Below are positions 13,138-26,500 of a stretch of DNA of 64,000 nt, one piece after another. This DNA is from Pelecanus crispus (Eukaryota > Chordata > Aves > Pelecaniformes > Pelecanidae). Position 1 is the stretch's first letter. The number at the start of each line of letters is the position of its first letter. The notes beneath the pieces are model-generated. The model saw only the letters and a list, made by a program, of their open reading frames with translations. It was not told where the DNA came from and ran no database searches. The DNA lies in contig NC_134643.1 in assembly GCF_030463565.1 (NCBI RefSeq), forward strand, positions 45,174,221 through 45,238,220, in the 5' to 3' direction. Position numbers and translations under genes: made by a program.

Positions 13138-14236
13138 GCTGCAGACTTGCTGAGGGTGCACTCTGCCCCATCATCCAGACCATTAATGAAAATGTTAAAC
13201 AGGACTGGACCCAGTATTGACCCCTGGGGTACAGCCGCTAGTTACTGGCCTCCAGCTAGGCTCTGTACCGCTGATCACCACCTGGCTGTTCAGCCATTTT
13301 TCAATTCATCTCTCTGCCTGCTCATCTAGCTCATACTTCATCAGCTTCTCTATGAGGATCTTACAGGAGACAGTGTCGAAAGCCTTGCTGAAGTCAAAGT
13401 TGACAATAGCCGCTGGTCTCCCCTCATCTACAGAGCCGGACATTTCCTCATAGAAGGTTATCAGGTTGGTTAAGCATGACTTCATCATGCTGACTACTCC
13501 CAATCACTTTCTTGTCCTTCATGTGCCTGAAAATGGTCTCTGGGATTACCTGCTCCATCGGGGTGGAGGTGAGGCTGACCAGCCTGTAGTTCCCTTCCTG
13601 CCCTTCTCGAAGTTTGAAGTGACATTTGCTTTCCTCCAGTCTTTGGACACTTCTCCCAGTTGCCACAATTGTTCAAAGATTATCAAGAGTAGCCTTGAAA
13701 TGGGAGCAGGCAGCTCCCTCAGCAATTGTGGGTACATCCCATGAGGGACCATGGTCTTATGTACGTCCAGTTTGTTTAAGTATTCTGTGACCTGATCCTC
13801 TTCCACCAAGGGTACATCTTCCTTGCTCCAGACTTTCCCTTTGGTTTCCAGGGCCTGGGATTCCTGAAGGCAGGTCTTGCTGGTAGAGACTGAGGTGAAG
13901 AAGGTATTCAGTACCTCAGCCTTTTATGTGTCCTGTGTCGCCAGGTCCCCTGCCACATTCAGCAGCGGGCTCACATTTTCCCTAGTCTTCCTTTTGTCAC
14001 CTATGTACTTATGGAAGCTCTTCTTGTTGTCTTTAACATCCCTTGCCAGGTTTAATTCCGGGTAGGCTTTGGCTTTCCTAACTGCATCTCTGCACGCTCA
14101 GCCAGTATCTCTGTATTCCTTCCAGGTTGCCTCTCCTTGTTTCCATCTTCTGCATGCTTCATTTTTTGTGTTTGAGTTTTGCTGGGAGCTCCTTGTTCAT
14201 CTATCTTTTTGTTGGGCTTCCCACTTGTTGGGATGG
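13138..14236 (-). mobile_element. CR1 LINE fragment: pre-RT linker to reverse transcriptase core
   Basis: Read on the minus strand this is a decayed CR1 ORF2. In order it gives the basic linker before the RT (about 14236-14040), a stretch with EEDQVTEYLNKLDVHK (13810-13740), WRKANVT and NYRLVSLTS (about 13640-13560), CLTNLITFYEEM (about 13475-13440), the RT motif DFSKAFD (about 13376-13396), and a motif derived from [10 protein letters not shown] (about 13190-13225). Frame changes and stops break it into several open pieces, so it is dead. It stops at about the catalytic FADD box, where only K-S-A remains, so the 3' end of the element is missing. That is unusual, because CR1 copies normally keep the 3' end and lose the 5' end. 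It runs antisense to SYT1. Confidence 0.9.
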
Positions 14237-14239
14237 AGC

Positions 14240-14425
14240 AGTTGCAGCTCTTGCAGAGAACAGTCCCAGCTCTCACAACTTCTCCTCATTTGACAGATGC
14301 TCCAATCCCTTAATGATCTTTGGGGCTCTTCTCTGGGCACATTCCAGTATGTCCATGTCTCGAACTGGGGAGCATGGAGTTGGACACAGCACTCCACTGG
14401 TCTCACCAGTGCCTTTTTTAGAGAT
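14240..14425 (-). mobile_element. CR1 LINE fragment: post-RT region, out of order
   Basis: Minus-strand translation gives VRP-ECCVQLHAPQF, then DMDILECAQRRAPKIIKGLEHLSNEE, then a match to ESWDCSL. In CR1 ORF2 this segment lies downstream of the RT core, yet here it is 5' of the pre-RT linker on the same strand. It is therefore either a separate CR1 insertion abutting the 13.1-14.2 kb copy or a rearranged piece of it. The junction is between about 14236 and 14259. Confidence 0.85.
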
Positions 14426-17400
14426 GGTCGTAGCAAGGGTTTTAAGTGATGTATGTGGCAAGAGGAGATTAGGATTAACACGTGACTAACTCTTTCATGA
14501 GGGTAAGAGGAGTAAAGTTTGCAAGAAAGAAAGGGAATGAAAAAAAGCAGTCTGCAGAGTCAACAGAGGAAAGTCGGTGGGGTGGAAAGCACAACTAATT
14601 GGAAGCAGCAAAATAGAGCAGAAGGATGAGATACATATATTGGGAAGCTGAGTGGGAGGGTGAGGATAAGAGGAAGTAGCTAAAGCTTGATAAAAAGTTA
14701 GTTGAAGGCGATGGGAATCTTTTATGTTTATTTCAGCAAATTCTGGTTAGGGAACGGGTTGTAGAAGTGGCACATTGTTAGAAATAAGGTACACCCTGTC
14801 TAGACTTCAGACTTCCTACAGTTCAGCCATAACAAGTGCCTCCGGGGCTTTGAACCTGCTTTCTTGGGTTGGTGGCTGATGATTGCTGTGGTACCTCAGT
14901 GGGATGTGCTTGGAAGAGGGACTGAGTCTAATGACAGCTGTTGCAGAAGGACATTCTAATTTGCAAAGGCATTTCTTTTAGTGGAAAAACCCTCTGCCTG
15001 GTTGTGGCTGAAGTAGATTACACAGATGTTCCAAAGAGTGAGTATATTAGTATATCTCTTCAGAACATAGAAAAGCTGCACAAAATGAAAACAAGGCCAA
15101 AGGGATATTTTAAATTGCTAAGTCCTCACAGGGAAGATAAAAGCCCAACTTTGATTTACTACTTAAATTATACACATTTTTATACTGAGCCACTGAACTG
15201 TTGAGAAACTTAAATGGTCATAGTAAGGGTAGCATGAGATTTGAGCAGGTTTGTTGTGTAAGAACAGCATCACATATTTTGTCTATCTGTGAGCCCTAAA
15301 CTCTGGTAGGACAACCCTTTATCCTTACTTTCTGGGGGATTGTTTGTTTTTCTTTTTAAGTATTTCCATATCTTTTTTTGTTACTGTTTTATAATTAACT
15401 TCAGATTCAGTGCTAACACGCAAAACGCATGCCAGTTATTTAGTTCTGCTGCTGTAACCTTCTTCAACCCTAAATCTCCAAAAAGTGTTTAGATTCCCTA
15501 TTGAAATCTCCTTGTTAAGGAGTATTACTGCTATGGTCATCTCCAGGTAGCAAATGACTAAATAAAATGTCCAATGCTAGCATGTCTGTGTTTGGTCTTC
15601 GTGAAATGCTGTGGTAAATACCTATTTTGTTTAATTTATAGAATCCACCAACCTCTGCATAATCTTTGGTTTCCAAATTGTGAAAAATGTATTCAACATT
15701 AAAAAAAAAAAAAAACCAAAACCCAAAAGGTAAGTTTCTCAAGCTTCTCAGTTTCCAAATGCCACGTGCTGTAGTCTGCGTAACAGTTTTGTGTTAATGT
15801 GTCCGAACAATTGGCAAGTCAGATCCCTTGTAAACTGGAGAGGAGAGGAGAGGAGAGGAGAGGAGAGAAGAATGAATTCCAAAGGCTAGGAACAAATAAA
15901 ATACTTGCCAGTAGTCCCTTGGCTTCCTTTCCTTCAAATCAAGAGAGCTGTTATACCATTTCTACTAAACCATAATTACAGTCCTATAAGTACAGACATC
16001 CACAGTATCTCCAGTGTAAAATACTTCCTTCTAGAACACAAGTATATTAGCCGTAATAGGTATTAACATATCTCTTCTGATAGCAAGTAATAGGTAAGTG
16101 GAAAAGGATTCACAGATGACAGATTGATAACTAAGGCAATACTGTTCAACCAAGGATTTTATATACTTTCATAGGATTATGTGGCGATAGGGAACGAGGT
16201 AGATTTCTTAGCCGGTTCTCAGTTTCTCATATCTGGGCCTATATGAAAGCATTACAGGTTTTGAATACAAAATGGGGAATTGCTTTAGTGGTAGCCAAAA
16301 ACTCATTGTATTTTATTTGTTTTGTTTTGGGGAGGTGATGGAAGACTGGGGTCAAATCCTTTTTTCCCAGTCTTACTAAAGTATTGTTTTATGTGAAGGT
16401 TTCTTATCTTCTTTTCAAACTTCAAGAAGAAAATATGAACAATAGCTTTTATTACCATTCTGTGATATTTGTAAGGATAGTGAAGGAATAGCTCATAAAA
16501 AGATAATTCTCAAGTTTTAACATACTGACTTTTTCATTGCCATAGCAGGTGGTCATTTTCATATAAATGAAACTTGTAAATAGCAGCCCACCTTTTCACA
16601 TGGATTCAATTACAGTGAATGCTTTCAAAAGCCAAATGCATGGAAAAAACCCTTCCTTTTCATTCTCTCTCTAACCAAATAAAATGAATCTTTAAATCTT
16701 TTTAAAATATATATACTGGTCATAGTCTAAATGCAGTAATATATAAAATAATATTAAAATGCTTTATATTTTTTCAGGTCTTTTTTTCTTCTTTCCATTT
16801 TTCTTCCTCTCAGTCGATACTAAAGCTGTACATAAAATAATTTAAGCCAAAGTGAAATTTACTTTTTCTGTTTATATATTTGTAAAATAGCTTTCAGCTT
16901 TCTCACAGACTCATAATGACCTGTGCTATGCTTTTCCTCTTTCCTCGCTTAATATTCTCATAAAACTCACCCTCTTCTTTTGGGGCCATCATTATTTCCC
17001 AGGCTGCTGTCTTCTGGAAAACAAATTACAGTGCAATGCATGACACCTCATAAACTTGCCAAGAGTTGGATTCATCTTACCTAATTTTAGATCTATAAAA
17101 GTTAGACATCATATAAATACATTAAAAATTCAGATAAAATTGTATAAACTTTCCTCTGTAGGTGTCTCTTTCCAATCTGTTTTTTATTCCTAGTCTGCTG
17201 TTAGCTCAGATTTAGTATTTAAAGTCAAGTGAGACAAATCCCAGTCTTAAAGTCCTCAGTGCCCTAAGAGGTCTGGTTAAAATACTATCTAAGGATTATT
17301 GAAGTTACATGAAAAAGAGGCAACACACACTACTGATTACTAATGGTGTCACTATCATGTGTTTGAAATGCATTGCAAAAGTTCATAGTATTTTATGGGC

Positions 17401-19879
17401 TCCATAAAATTTAAATAAAATATTTCCAAGTAAAATGAAATGCATCTTGGAAAAGCATTGTAAGGTGCCTGAGCAACATTTTAAGTAGCAATTCTCAAGC
17501 ACAGCTCAGGGGATGAGAAGTACACCTTATCTTGGAAGTACAGCTTTTAACCTGCTTGCCACTAACACCAACAATGAAAATAAATACTCCTTCTGGTGGG
17601 ATTCCCTAGCTGAAGGGCATTTAAAGAAATTATTCCCCCAGATGAATTTCCAAAGACATTATTGGTCTAGGCAAGTGGAAGCAGCCTCTTGGTGCAGTGC
17701 TATAGCTACTGTCTTCAACTCATTAGGTTCTGCTGTAGAAAAACAGATAAAATAGCATGAAGAGTTTGCACAAAATCAGTCAATTTAACTGGGGGTCCTT
17801 ACAACTCTTTAAATCTATCTTTGTGTCCAGCAGCCTGCTGGCAGACAAAGGCAGCAATTTAAATCCTTGGCATTTCAGATCCTTTTAATCACGACTGATG
17901 CAGACTTCCTCCATAAATGTCTGTTCTGTTGTATTTATTGTGGTGAAGAAGGATTCTAAAGAAGTATGTATCTATTGTACTTTGCAGAGGTGATTCCTGA
18001 GATGACCAATATATGTAGTAATTAGATTTCAGTTTCCCTGTCAAAAGCATTGTGATTTAAATTGCTATGCTAAAAACTACTGAATTCTGTCCTAAGTGCA
18101 CTTGCAGAGGTACAAATGTTGGCATGGATAAAAAAAGAGTTCATGATGGCTTAGTGATTACTTTGACATACGGTTTGTATCTTTTTTTAAATTACTGTTA
18201 CTAAGCTCAACTGCTGATGGAAAATATGTATGCATTAATTAGTACAAGGACCAATAAGCATATTAAATCAGGCACATTATTTTTTGCATATAAATTATGA
18301 CATTATGGAAGAAAGGTTGTTGAGCTGGACATGAGTGCTAATAGTGATTTGTAAAACAATTTTTATAATGAAAAGATATTGAAGTTGTTGATAAAAGGGA
18401 GTCTCAGAAGAAGGCATTTAGCTTTAAAGAACTAAAGGACTTTTCTCTTTCCTCACCCTATACCATCCTTATCCTATAGCACTCCCCTTTTTGCAGCTAC
18501 TCTCTTTGTGTTGTTATAAGCACAAGAGATTGCATCTGTGCCCTCCACACTGGCTCTAAATAAAGATTTTGCAATTTCATTCCAGATATTTTTGGGGTAC
18601 AGATTTCTTGTCTTCAGAGGCATGAATGAGCTTGTTTCAGTGCCTGTGATAAGGAGGGTCAATATTATTCTATTTCGCAGTTTCTTGCTACAAATAGAAC
18701 ATGTAAATCTATTGTGCTTTCCAGCTAAATAACCCATAAACTGGTACTTGAACTATAGAGATAACTGTAAGTTCCTATTCTTCTCACATAAAGATTTACT
18801 GAAAACTAAGCCATAGGCAGATTTGATATTACATTAACACCATTTCACATAATGCTTAACTAACATCTTTCAAACCTTTCTACAGAAGTGTAAAACACCA
18901 TTGACTTGTCACTAAAGAACAGTATCAATGATTTATATAAAGTGTTTTATGAGTGGACATGGTTATATTAAAACTAATAGCCAAAGATGTCTATTTGTAT
19001 TATTTATATGTTTATACAATTTTCAATTCAGACCACATCTAGAGCATTTTACAAGTAGCATGTTACTGTTTACTTTATGGAAATTATGTCTGCATAAGAT
19101 TTGCTGATTTGTGCTCTCTGTACTCATCACGTGCTACTTAAATAAAGATGACTTTTCTGAGTTCTTAAAACTAAGCACACAGAAGGTACCCAAATGAGAA
19201 ACCTCCTTTGAAGTAATGGTGAGAACCCAAAGCGTCCATTCATCTCAAAGAGAGCTGCGTGTGTGCAGCAACTCTCAATATTATGTTGTTTACTTAAGTC
19301 CTTGTTCTTTGGCAGTCAATTTGAAAATTAAACCATTTTTAAGATACCAGTTTACCCTTGTGTTTCCTAACCACGTCTCCTCAGGAAACATCATCAAATG
19401 ACAAACTGGTGAATCAGCTCACCTGAGACGTGAAACACTATAGTCTAGAAATTCCACATCTGAGGATCACCTCCATATTTCTGCCTGACAGAAGGATTAT
19501 ATTAAAGAGAAATATTAATTCTCCAGAAAAGCAAGATTAAAGATTAGCTATTTTATATTTTCTGATTCTTTGTTATTTTAAAATCCATTTTAATAAGCAA
19601 AATAAAATAATCGAAATACATACTTGTTTTAAAATAGTCTGAATAATGAGCATTGGTTAATTGCCATAAGTTTTCAGAAATTATGACGTATTTGAGTATT
19701 TTTTGTTTTCTTTTTGATTTCTCATGCCTATTTTCATTCCCTATTGCCTTTGGTTTTTCAAAAACTGTAAATAATTTAGAGATGTCCTAGATTTAGGAAA
19801 TGATGTTTTAAAAGTCTATGATTCAAAGTGTGCCTGGAAAAGGCACTTTATTAAACACAAAAATTGTTTTCTTGCTTTC
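14426..19879. other. Non-coding, no gene seen
   Basis: AT-rich and unique-looking, apart from the GGAGA repeat at 15837 and an A-run at about 15701-15714. No frame shows a known domain. Confidence 0.6.
15837..15866. repeat. GGAGA pentanucleotide microsatellite, six units
   Basis: Six perfect GGAGA units, then GAAG. The purine-only plus strand may be length-polymorphic. Confidence 0.95.
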
Positions 19880-20790
19880 CTGTTAAAACATGATTTGGGC
19901 AATGTTAGACCATTAGTCTGACTTCAGTAATACACAAGGATTTAGTAGATAATAGTAGATATTTTAACGAAACATTAATTAGGGGCATGGAGGTAATGAA
20001 AGCCCACATGGAATTACCAAATATAGAGCACGCCAGACTAAATTGACCATGTTCTTGAGTGAAATAGCTGGTTTTTCTTGAGAAAGGAAGCTCAGTAAAT
20101 GTTATCTGTATGGACTTTCTAGCATTTGATATGGAAGCACTTTTAAAAAAAGGTCTTGGTTATGTTGTAAATGTGTACAAAAGCTGTAAAATGGTAACAA
20201 ACTGTCAGAAGGGGTAAACATGATGATGAGCTGTATTTAAAGTTATTGGATAGGAAGGAGGTTATTGGCACAATTCTTAAAGGAACATCGGTCTTGAATC
20301 AATGTTATTCTTTTAACAACTGGCCCCAGAAAGTCAGAAGACTAGAAATTTCTGATACATATTGGAAACTTTTGGCAGCTTGTAGAAGGAATGATATCTC
20401 TAGGAAAAAGGGTTGAGATTGAGGAGTGGATCATTAGAAATAGGTAATATGTATAAGTAGAAAATGAAAGGTAACCAGTGATAAAAAATTTCTACCCTGT
20501 ATGGGTTCTCATCCCTTGAAAACAACAAAGAAGGAAAAAAAAAATTAGTTCATGGGTGACTAGAGATACCACGATGGAAAACTGAAAGATTTCTAGGAGT
20601 TACTGGGCGAGATATTAAAGAAAAATGGAAATGTGTTAATTTAGAAAGACACAGGTGAAATTCTACTTGGAATGCTATATACAGTTCTTGCCATCACTCT
20701 TCCAGGGAGATAAATCCTTATTAGAGCAGACAAAGGGTTATTAAAATGATCAGGGGAAGAGGGAAACTCATTGCATAAGCAAAATCAGTT
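19880..20790 (+). mobile_element. Ancient CR1/L3-like LINE fragment
   Basis: Collinear plus-strand matches to LINE ORF2, all with stops between: GNVRPL (about 19897), HMELPNIEHARLN (about 20007-20045, the HGF..GKSCLTNL region), VICMDFLAFDME (about 20103-20138, the DFSKAFD box), GTSVL-Q-YSFNN (about 20283-20320, the GSVLGPVLFN region), RFLGVTG (about 20590-20610, KDLGVLV) and YLECYIQFL then LLEQTKGY (about 20665-20745, the LEYCIQFW and LLERVQRR regions). It is the longest old LINE in the window and preserves the domain order, which is strong support even at low identity. Confidence 0.8.
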
Positions 20791-23489
20791 AATGATCAGA
20801 TGTTGGTCACAGTTGTCTTAATAGCCGAGGGTTCGACAGGGACCCTTGAGGTCAGCACAGGCTGGAAAATGAATTCTAATAAATCTCAAATGGAAAACAT
20901 AACTTTCATGTAGCGTTTGAATCCCTGTGCTATGTTTTCTATGTTCCTTTGTATTCCAGATAAGAAATTACATGATGCCAGCTTTGACAATTTCTTAATC
21001 TTAGCTTTGTGGCAATTTTTCATAAACCCTACATTAAACTTTGTGTGTGTGTGCGTCATTAAGCAGTATCTTCATGGTCTGTCATTTCAGTAGCTCGCAA
21101 CAATGAACAGATATCTTCACACTGTGATGCACCAAGATATTCAGCATCTACTAAAACATACTTAGGAAGTCAATCCTTTAGTGAGCCGTCAAGTTCGTAT
21201 GAGTTCTCTGTGATAGATCATTTCTGTGACAGAACTGAATCCAAAGTTCAAGGCTAGCATTTTCACTGCTGGATGATTTGTTTTCTGATTGCATTTATGC
21301 AACTTCATTAGTGAAAAGATAGCAGTAGAAAATCCCTGGGAGTCCAGTCTTACCCTTCCTAAGTGTTGTATTGCCTAACAGTATTATTTCAATATTTTTG
21401 TAAGGGGCTGGTCGGTACAGCATTTAGCTAAGTGATAAAGGGAAAAGCTGCATTATGACTTGTTGGGAAAATACCCTCTCTACTAAATAATTACATTTCA
21501 GAATAATATTAGGCTACTCTTATATTTGGGGACAGGTTTTGGAGTAAGACGTAGTCTGGTAATTTATTTATTTAGTTATTTACATTGAGCTGGGCCTCCT
21601 ACATATTATTTGTTGTTCAGGATTGCTCCAGGACTACAGACTGTATGAATCACATTATGAAGCTCTGGAAATGCCAAATCTGAGTCAATATTTGTGGTAT
21701 TTATCTGTACAACTCAAGCCAAGTCTTCTTCCAGAATGGCAAATACTTCTGAAAAGAGATTGAAATTCAGATGGCATAAAAGGTTATATCAGACTGAACT
21801 GCTTAGGCCTGGCCTTGCTGGGGAGATGCAGCTGGATGAAGGACAAGGAAACCTAGAAAAATAAATCATTTCACACAGATAATTGACCTTATTGCCCTGC
21901 TTCTCTGTAGGAAAGGGCCTGCGCTTTCTAAAATGCTTGCCTTCATCTGGTAATTTGAGTTTGTTTCACAAATCTTAGAAAGTGGCATTAGCTAGGGAGC
22001 TTCCCCAGTGTTAAGTGTGTAGAGCTAGGTCTACAAAGCCATATATAATAGCCTAGTAATGTTAATGTGCACATCATGTGAAACATTCCGGGTATTCAGA
22101 CATGGCACTAAATCTTCAGCAGATGTTTAAGTCACTGAAAATTGCAAATTTGGAAATTACTGCCAATTAAACAAAAAACTTTCATCTATTATAATGACTG
22201 TCAATTCATGTTTGAAGCGTTGCTGGGGCGGGGGGCGGTTCCTGTTTTGAAAAGACTCGGGATACTTGTTTTATCTAATCATCTCTCCTTTTGTCCTAAT
22301 GTGTGCGAAGGTTTTATTGTCATTGCATTGTTCAGGGAATGAAGTATATATGGATGATTATCTATCTCTATCTAGACATGCATTGATATCTGAGATGGCT
22401 TGATATTTTCCTGCTTGCCTTGAAATTTCATTCCTTCCAGTTTTCCTTCTAAAATATCAAAGATTCAACCCTGAAAAATATTTCTAGAATGATCACTGTT
22501 GTGAGTCTTTCTAAATTCTTCATTTCCCTTCAGAACTGGGTCTCTTCATTTGTTCTTTCTGTGTTGTGAGTTCTCAGGCAAAGTTATTTTATTGAGCTTT
22601 CAGTGTCATTGAATTTAAGAACAGCAGCTCAGGCTTTCTGCCAAGTCAGTGTTTTGGGACTGAAATTGTCATTGTTTTTCTTTGTTGTGGAAAAAAATAC
22701 GATGTTCAAACTTGAAGCCAAAGTCCTTTTTTGTAGAATAAATAATTATACTGACAAAATTTGCCATTTGTACATGTGGCATAAAATTTGTGAGAACAGA
22801 GCAAGATGGGTTCAGTCCTAAAGAATCCTGGTTCTCTTTTCTCAGTTTATTTCAGCAATAATTTCTCCTGGTCTTTAACTGAGAATTCCTTGTGGGGGAA
22901 CAAGGATTGTATGTTGTGGGTTCACTAGTCTGATGCCATATTTAGGCTGGCAAGAAGCGTCATGCTTCCAGTGTTGGATGTTTTAATGGCTGGAGGCAAA
23001 ACCTTTTACCCTTGATGAAATGGTATCCTGGGTTGCTGTATGTATAAGGACTTTTTATCCTCATTTTTCTCCAGTACACGTTACTATCTGGAGGATTGAC
23101 TATGGAAAAAGCAGCATCACACCCTTGAGTTCTATCTAGTTGGCTGTATATTAATGTCTCATTTAAACATTAAACCCATGTTTACCTCCAAGTTATGAAG
23201 ATGTTGTGCTACACTGCTAATCATTATAGAAAACTAAAACATCAGAGATGCTGAAATGTGAAGCAGAGTAGATGTGCTTGCTAGGAAAGTGCATCAGGCA
23301 GCATTTTAACATTTGTCTGTTTCACTGTGCTGCTGATTTTGCTTATTTGTTTTTATGGTCTGGCTTTATCTTTCAGTATAACATTTTTGTTTTATACTGG
23401 CACTTAGAGAGCTATGGATGGCAGCCTATCTGCAGTATTTTGATGTAAAGATACTGGCATGGGAAATTTGGGAACAAGCTTTTCCATAA
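20791..23489. other. Non-coding, no gene seen
   Basis: AT-rich. One local GC cluster GGGGCGGGGGGCGG at about 22226-22239 looks like an Sp1-type box, but no CpG-rich surroundings support a promoter. Confidence 0.55.
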
Positions 23490-23580
23490 TACTGTGTACA
23501 AGCCTGATAAAGTCCTTTAATTTTTCTGTGCTTCAGTTACCCACATACAAAACCAAGATAATATTTCCCTGCTGCCAGTC
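23490..23580 (+). mobile_element. MIR-like SINE relic, sense
   Basis: ACTGTGTACAAGCCTGATAAAG, then CTTTAATTTTTCTGTGCTTC, then AGTTACCCACATACAAAACC and AAGATAATATTTCCCTGC follow MIR (CTGTGTGACCTTGGGCAAGT, TTAACCTCTCTGTGCCTCAG, TTTCCTCATCTGTAAAATGG, GGATAATAATAGTACC) with the right order and spacing. Confidence 0.6.
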
Positions 23581-26500
23581 ATACTATTCGTCCACTCCCC
23601 CTACAGCAAGAGATTACACTGAATATTTAGGAAAGGGAACTCAAAACATTTATATTTAGAGGGTTGGAAGAGGGTAATCCTGCTAATCCAGAGTTTTAAG
23701 AAAAGGGAACATTTGTTACTTGTTTAGAACTGATTTGTGGCAGATCAGTTACGTGCAATGCCAGTTTGAAAAAAATCTCTAGCTTAGTTTGGCTTGGCAT
23801 TTGGGTGGATATATCACAGTATGAAATAATGAGGGCAAATTTAAAGGAGTCTCTGATTGTGCATAGCTGTACTAAAAGTAGTGATGGAGTCACTTCTTGA
23901 TTTGCCTGAGTGTATAACCATTTGACTAGATAAGGATTCGGCTGTCATATATATCATTAATCAGAGTTGGCAAGTAAGGTAAAAGAATAGAGGTGTACTT
24001 TTGACAGAAAACTATTTTTGCCATAGAACAGAAAACATATAATATGCATATTCAATGTAGATTAAAAATATATGTTCCTCAGAAAAATCATTACATTTGT
24101 TGTTGAAAGTTTGCTCTAGTTCTGATATACAACCAAAATGAACACCTGAAATTTCAAGAGGAAACACTAACTGCAAACTAGAAATACCTATTATGAGTTG
24201 TTGCCTTGAAAATACAAGTGAGAAAAATCAAGGAAGCCATGTAAGAAAATCAAGTATCAAATAGAAAAGTCGAGAAATGTGCTTGAAAATATTGTTTTCA
24301 GGGTGTCCTGTAACACAGCGAAAGCCAGTTACCTCATCTATCTATTTTCCCATCCCCTCCAAAAAGCAGAATACAACCATCTTTTCAGTTCTACAACTAG
24401 CACCTGCAGATTGAAAACAATCAGCAGGAATGTATGCACCGGTTTGAGAGGGTTGAGGAAGAAACAGAGCTTTCCAGACCGCAAAGTGGCCACAGCCCCG
24501 GTCGGGTGGGTAGGGCATCTGCGGGGGTGTGGGAAACCCACTGACACATCTTGCAGCTTCTTGCGCCTCCCTGTTGCATGTTCTAATCACTGGCTGGGGG
24601 AGCAGGGAGTGGAAGTATTTCAAACTTTGCCAAAAAGGGCTTTGAAGTTTGTCAAATTCATCTCAGTATGGAAGGGAAAAAAAAAAAAACCTGCTTGAAT
24701 TATTTTTACATGAGGAGAGAATTGCTTCCTGCTCAGCGCTAGGCAATTTTAGAATTGTGGGTCTCGAACACGTACAAACACACTTTCATGGTGTTTAACT
24801 GCAGGGTTTGGGTTGGAACCACTTCAGAGGAATCTTTGAACATTCCCGTTGGATATTTGAATAATACAGGATTAAGATTTTGTCTATGGTATATATACAT
24901 GTGTGTATTTTTACAGCCTAAGCTTCATCATAAAGATAACTGAAAACCATCCTTTGTAAGAACAGCTAGATGAAAAAAATCTGCAAAATATAAATAGTGC
25001 TGATCAATTTACATCTAGCTCTGACAGCTAAGATGTCCCTCTCTTCATTAATAGAAGAAGCTGGGAGGAGTCACGTAGAGCAGAAGGGTCAGAAGAGGGT
25101 TCGAGCTGTGTTAGCTGTCTTTCCCCGCGTGGCTTTGAACAGTTTTGCTGTCCTCGCTGCCTCAGTGCCAACCCCCTGTAATCCTGAGCAATACCTACAG
25201 CAGAAGGATTTGCTGTCTGAACACAAATGCCCGTGCTAGCCTACCTACTTCTTCTCATACCGTTGTCCGAAGATGCATACCTGCCGTTGGATCTGCTCCT
25301 TATTGCCTAATTATATTGTCCAGTGAAACAACTAAAATATGGCAAGAGTAATTAACAGAAGAAAACAAAATCTTTTTTTTTTCTCAGCCTGCTGGGAGCA
25401 TACGCACAGCCACAGGCTGTAGCTGACCCACTTCTTGATAAATTGCACAGCAAAAATGACACTGAGGCAGCTAATGCCATCTACTGACTAAAATAACACT
25501 ACCACCAGGACAGTCAGCCTCAAAAGAAGCTTGCAGGGCTGGTAGCATTAAAAATAATCAGAACATTATGTACACCTCTTTGATTAAATATAAGCTGAGC
25601 TTGAGAGGTTAAACCAGATGCTTCAGAAATCAGGATTCATTTGTCTTAAGCTTGTTCTGCAGCAAGAAAGCTAAAATAACCTGTTGTTAGAAAAGCCTTT
25701 CAATAACCTGATTTTCAAAATTGCTGAGTACCTTCCCTCCCATTGTCTTCAGTGAGATCTGTGTCTTCTCAGAATCTCTGAAAATCCATGCTGATACTGG
25801 TTTGCTAAAGATACTTTATATGCTGGAACTCATTTAAAACAGGAAAAAAAATTGCCCTTTCTCGTCCCCATTCATTGTTGCAATGAGTTATACCCAAGTG
25901 TGTTATAAAGCTGATTGTTTGCACTTCAGAGGTGAGACTGGGCCTTTTATTTTTGAAACCTCAATATGAAGACATAATCAGTGTTAGGTATGTCTCTGCT
26001 TTATGATATCTGCAAATAACCACTTAATTTAAAATACCTTTTCCTGTGTTTATATTAACAAATATATTACTTCAATGCAATATGCATAGAAAATTTGCAT
26101 TTGAAATAAGAGCCACATTTTCTGCTCAAAATCATTCACTGAGCAAGGTGGATTACATATAAGACAGCAGCATCCTCCAGGTTAATAACAGAGAACATTC
26201 GCTGTGATAATGAATAATCACCTCTACATGGTAAAGCAAATCAGTGTGCTCAGCTCTCTTCTTCGACAATTAAATTATAAATCAAAGTCTCATTAAAGAA
26301 GATGAGGTACTTCAGTATGTTTTTAAGTGGGGTGGTGTCACTTTAACTGGTGTCACTTTTCTGTGTGCCGAAATATTAACACTTCTGAGGCAAAATCCTA
26401 CTGGTTGTGTGGAGCCTGGTAACTTCACAGAAGGAGATGCTGCCTCTAGTCAAAGTGCATCTGCACTAGCTGCCTTTCACCCAGCCAAATCCTGACTGGA

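Noticed and set aside
13147..14489. Plus-strand frames of 60-120 codons across 13.1-14.5 kb
   Set aside because: They are antisense shadows of the minus-strand CR1 reverse transcriptase fragments.
22226..22239. GC box GGGGCGGGGGGCGG as a promoter
   Set aside because: An isolated cluster in AT-rich sequence with no CpG-rich surroundings or exon candidate.
24279..24698. Longest open frame in the window (139 codons, plus), ending in a lysine run from an A13 tract
   Set aside because: No recognisable domain, overlapping frames on the minus strand are almost as long, and a locally GC-richer composition explains the lack of stops. The A-run raises a retrocopy, but no parent gene is recognisable.
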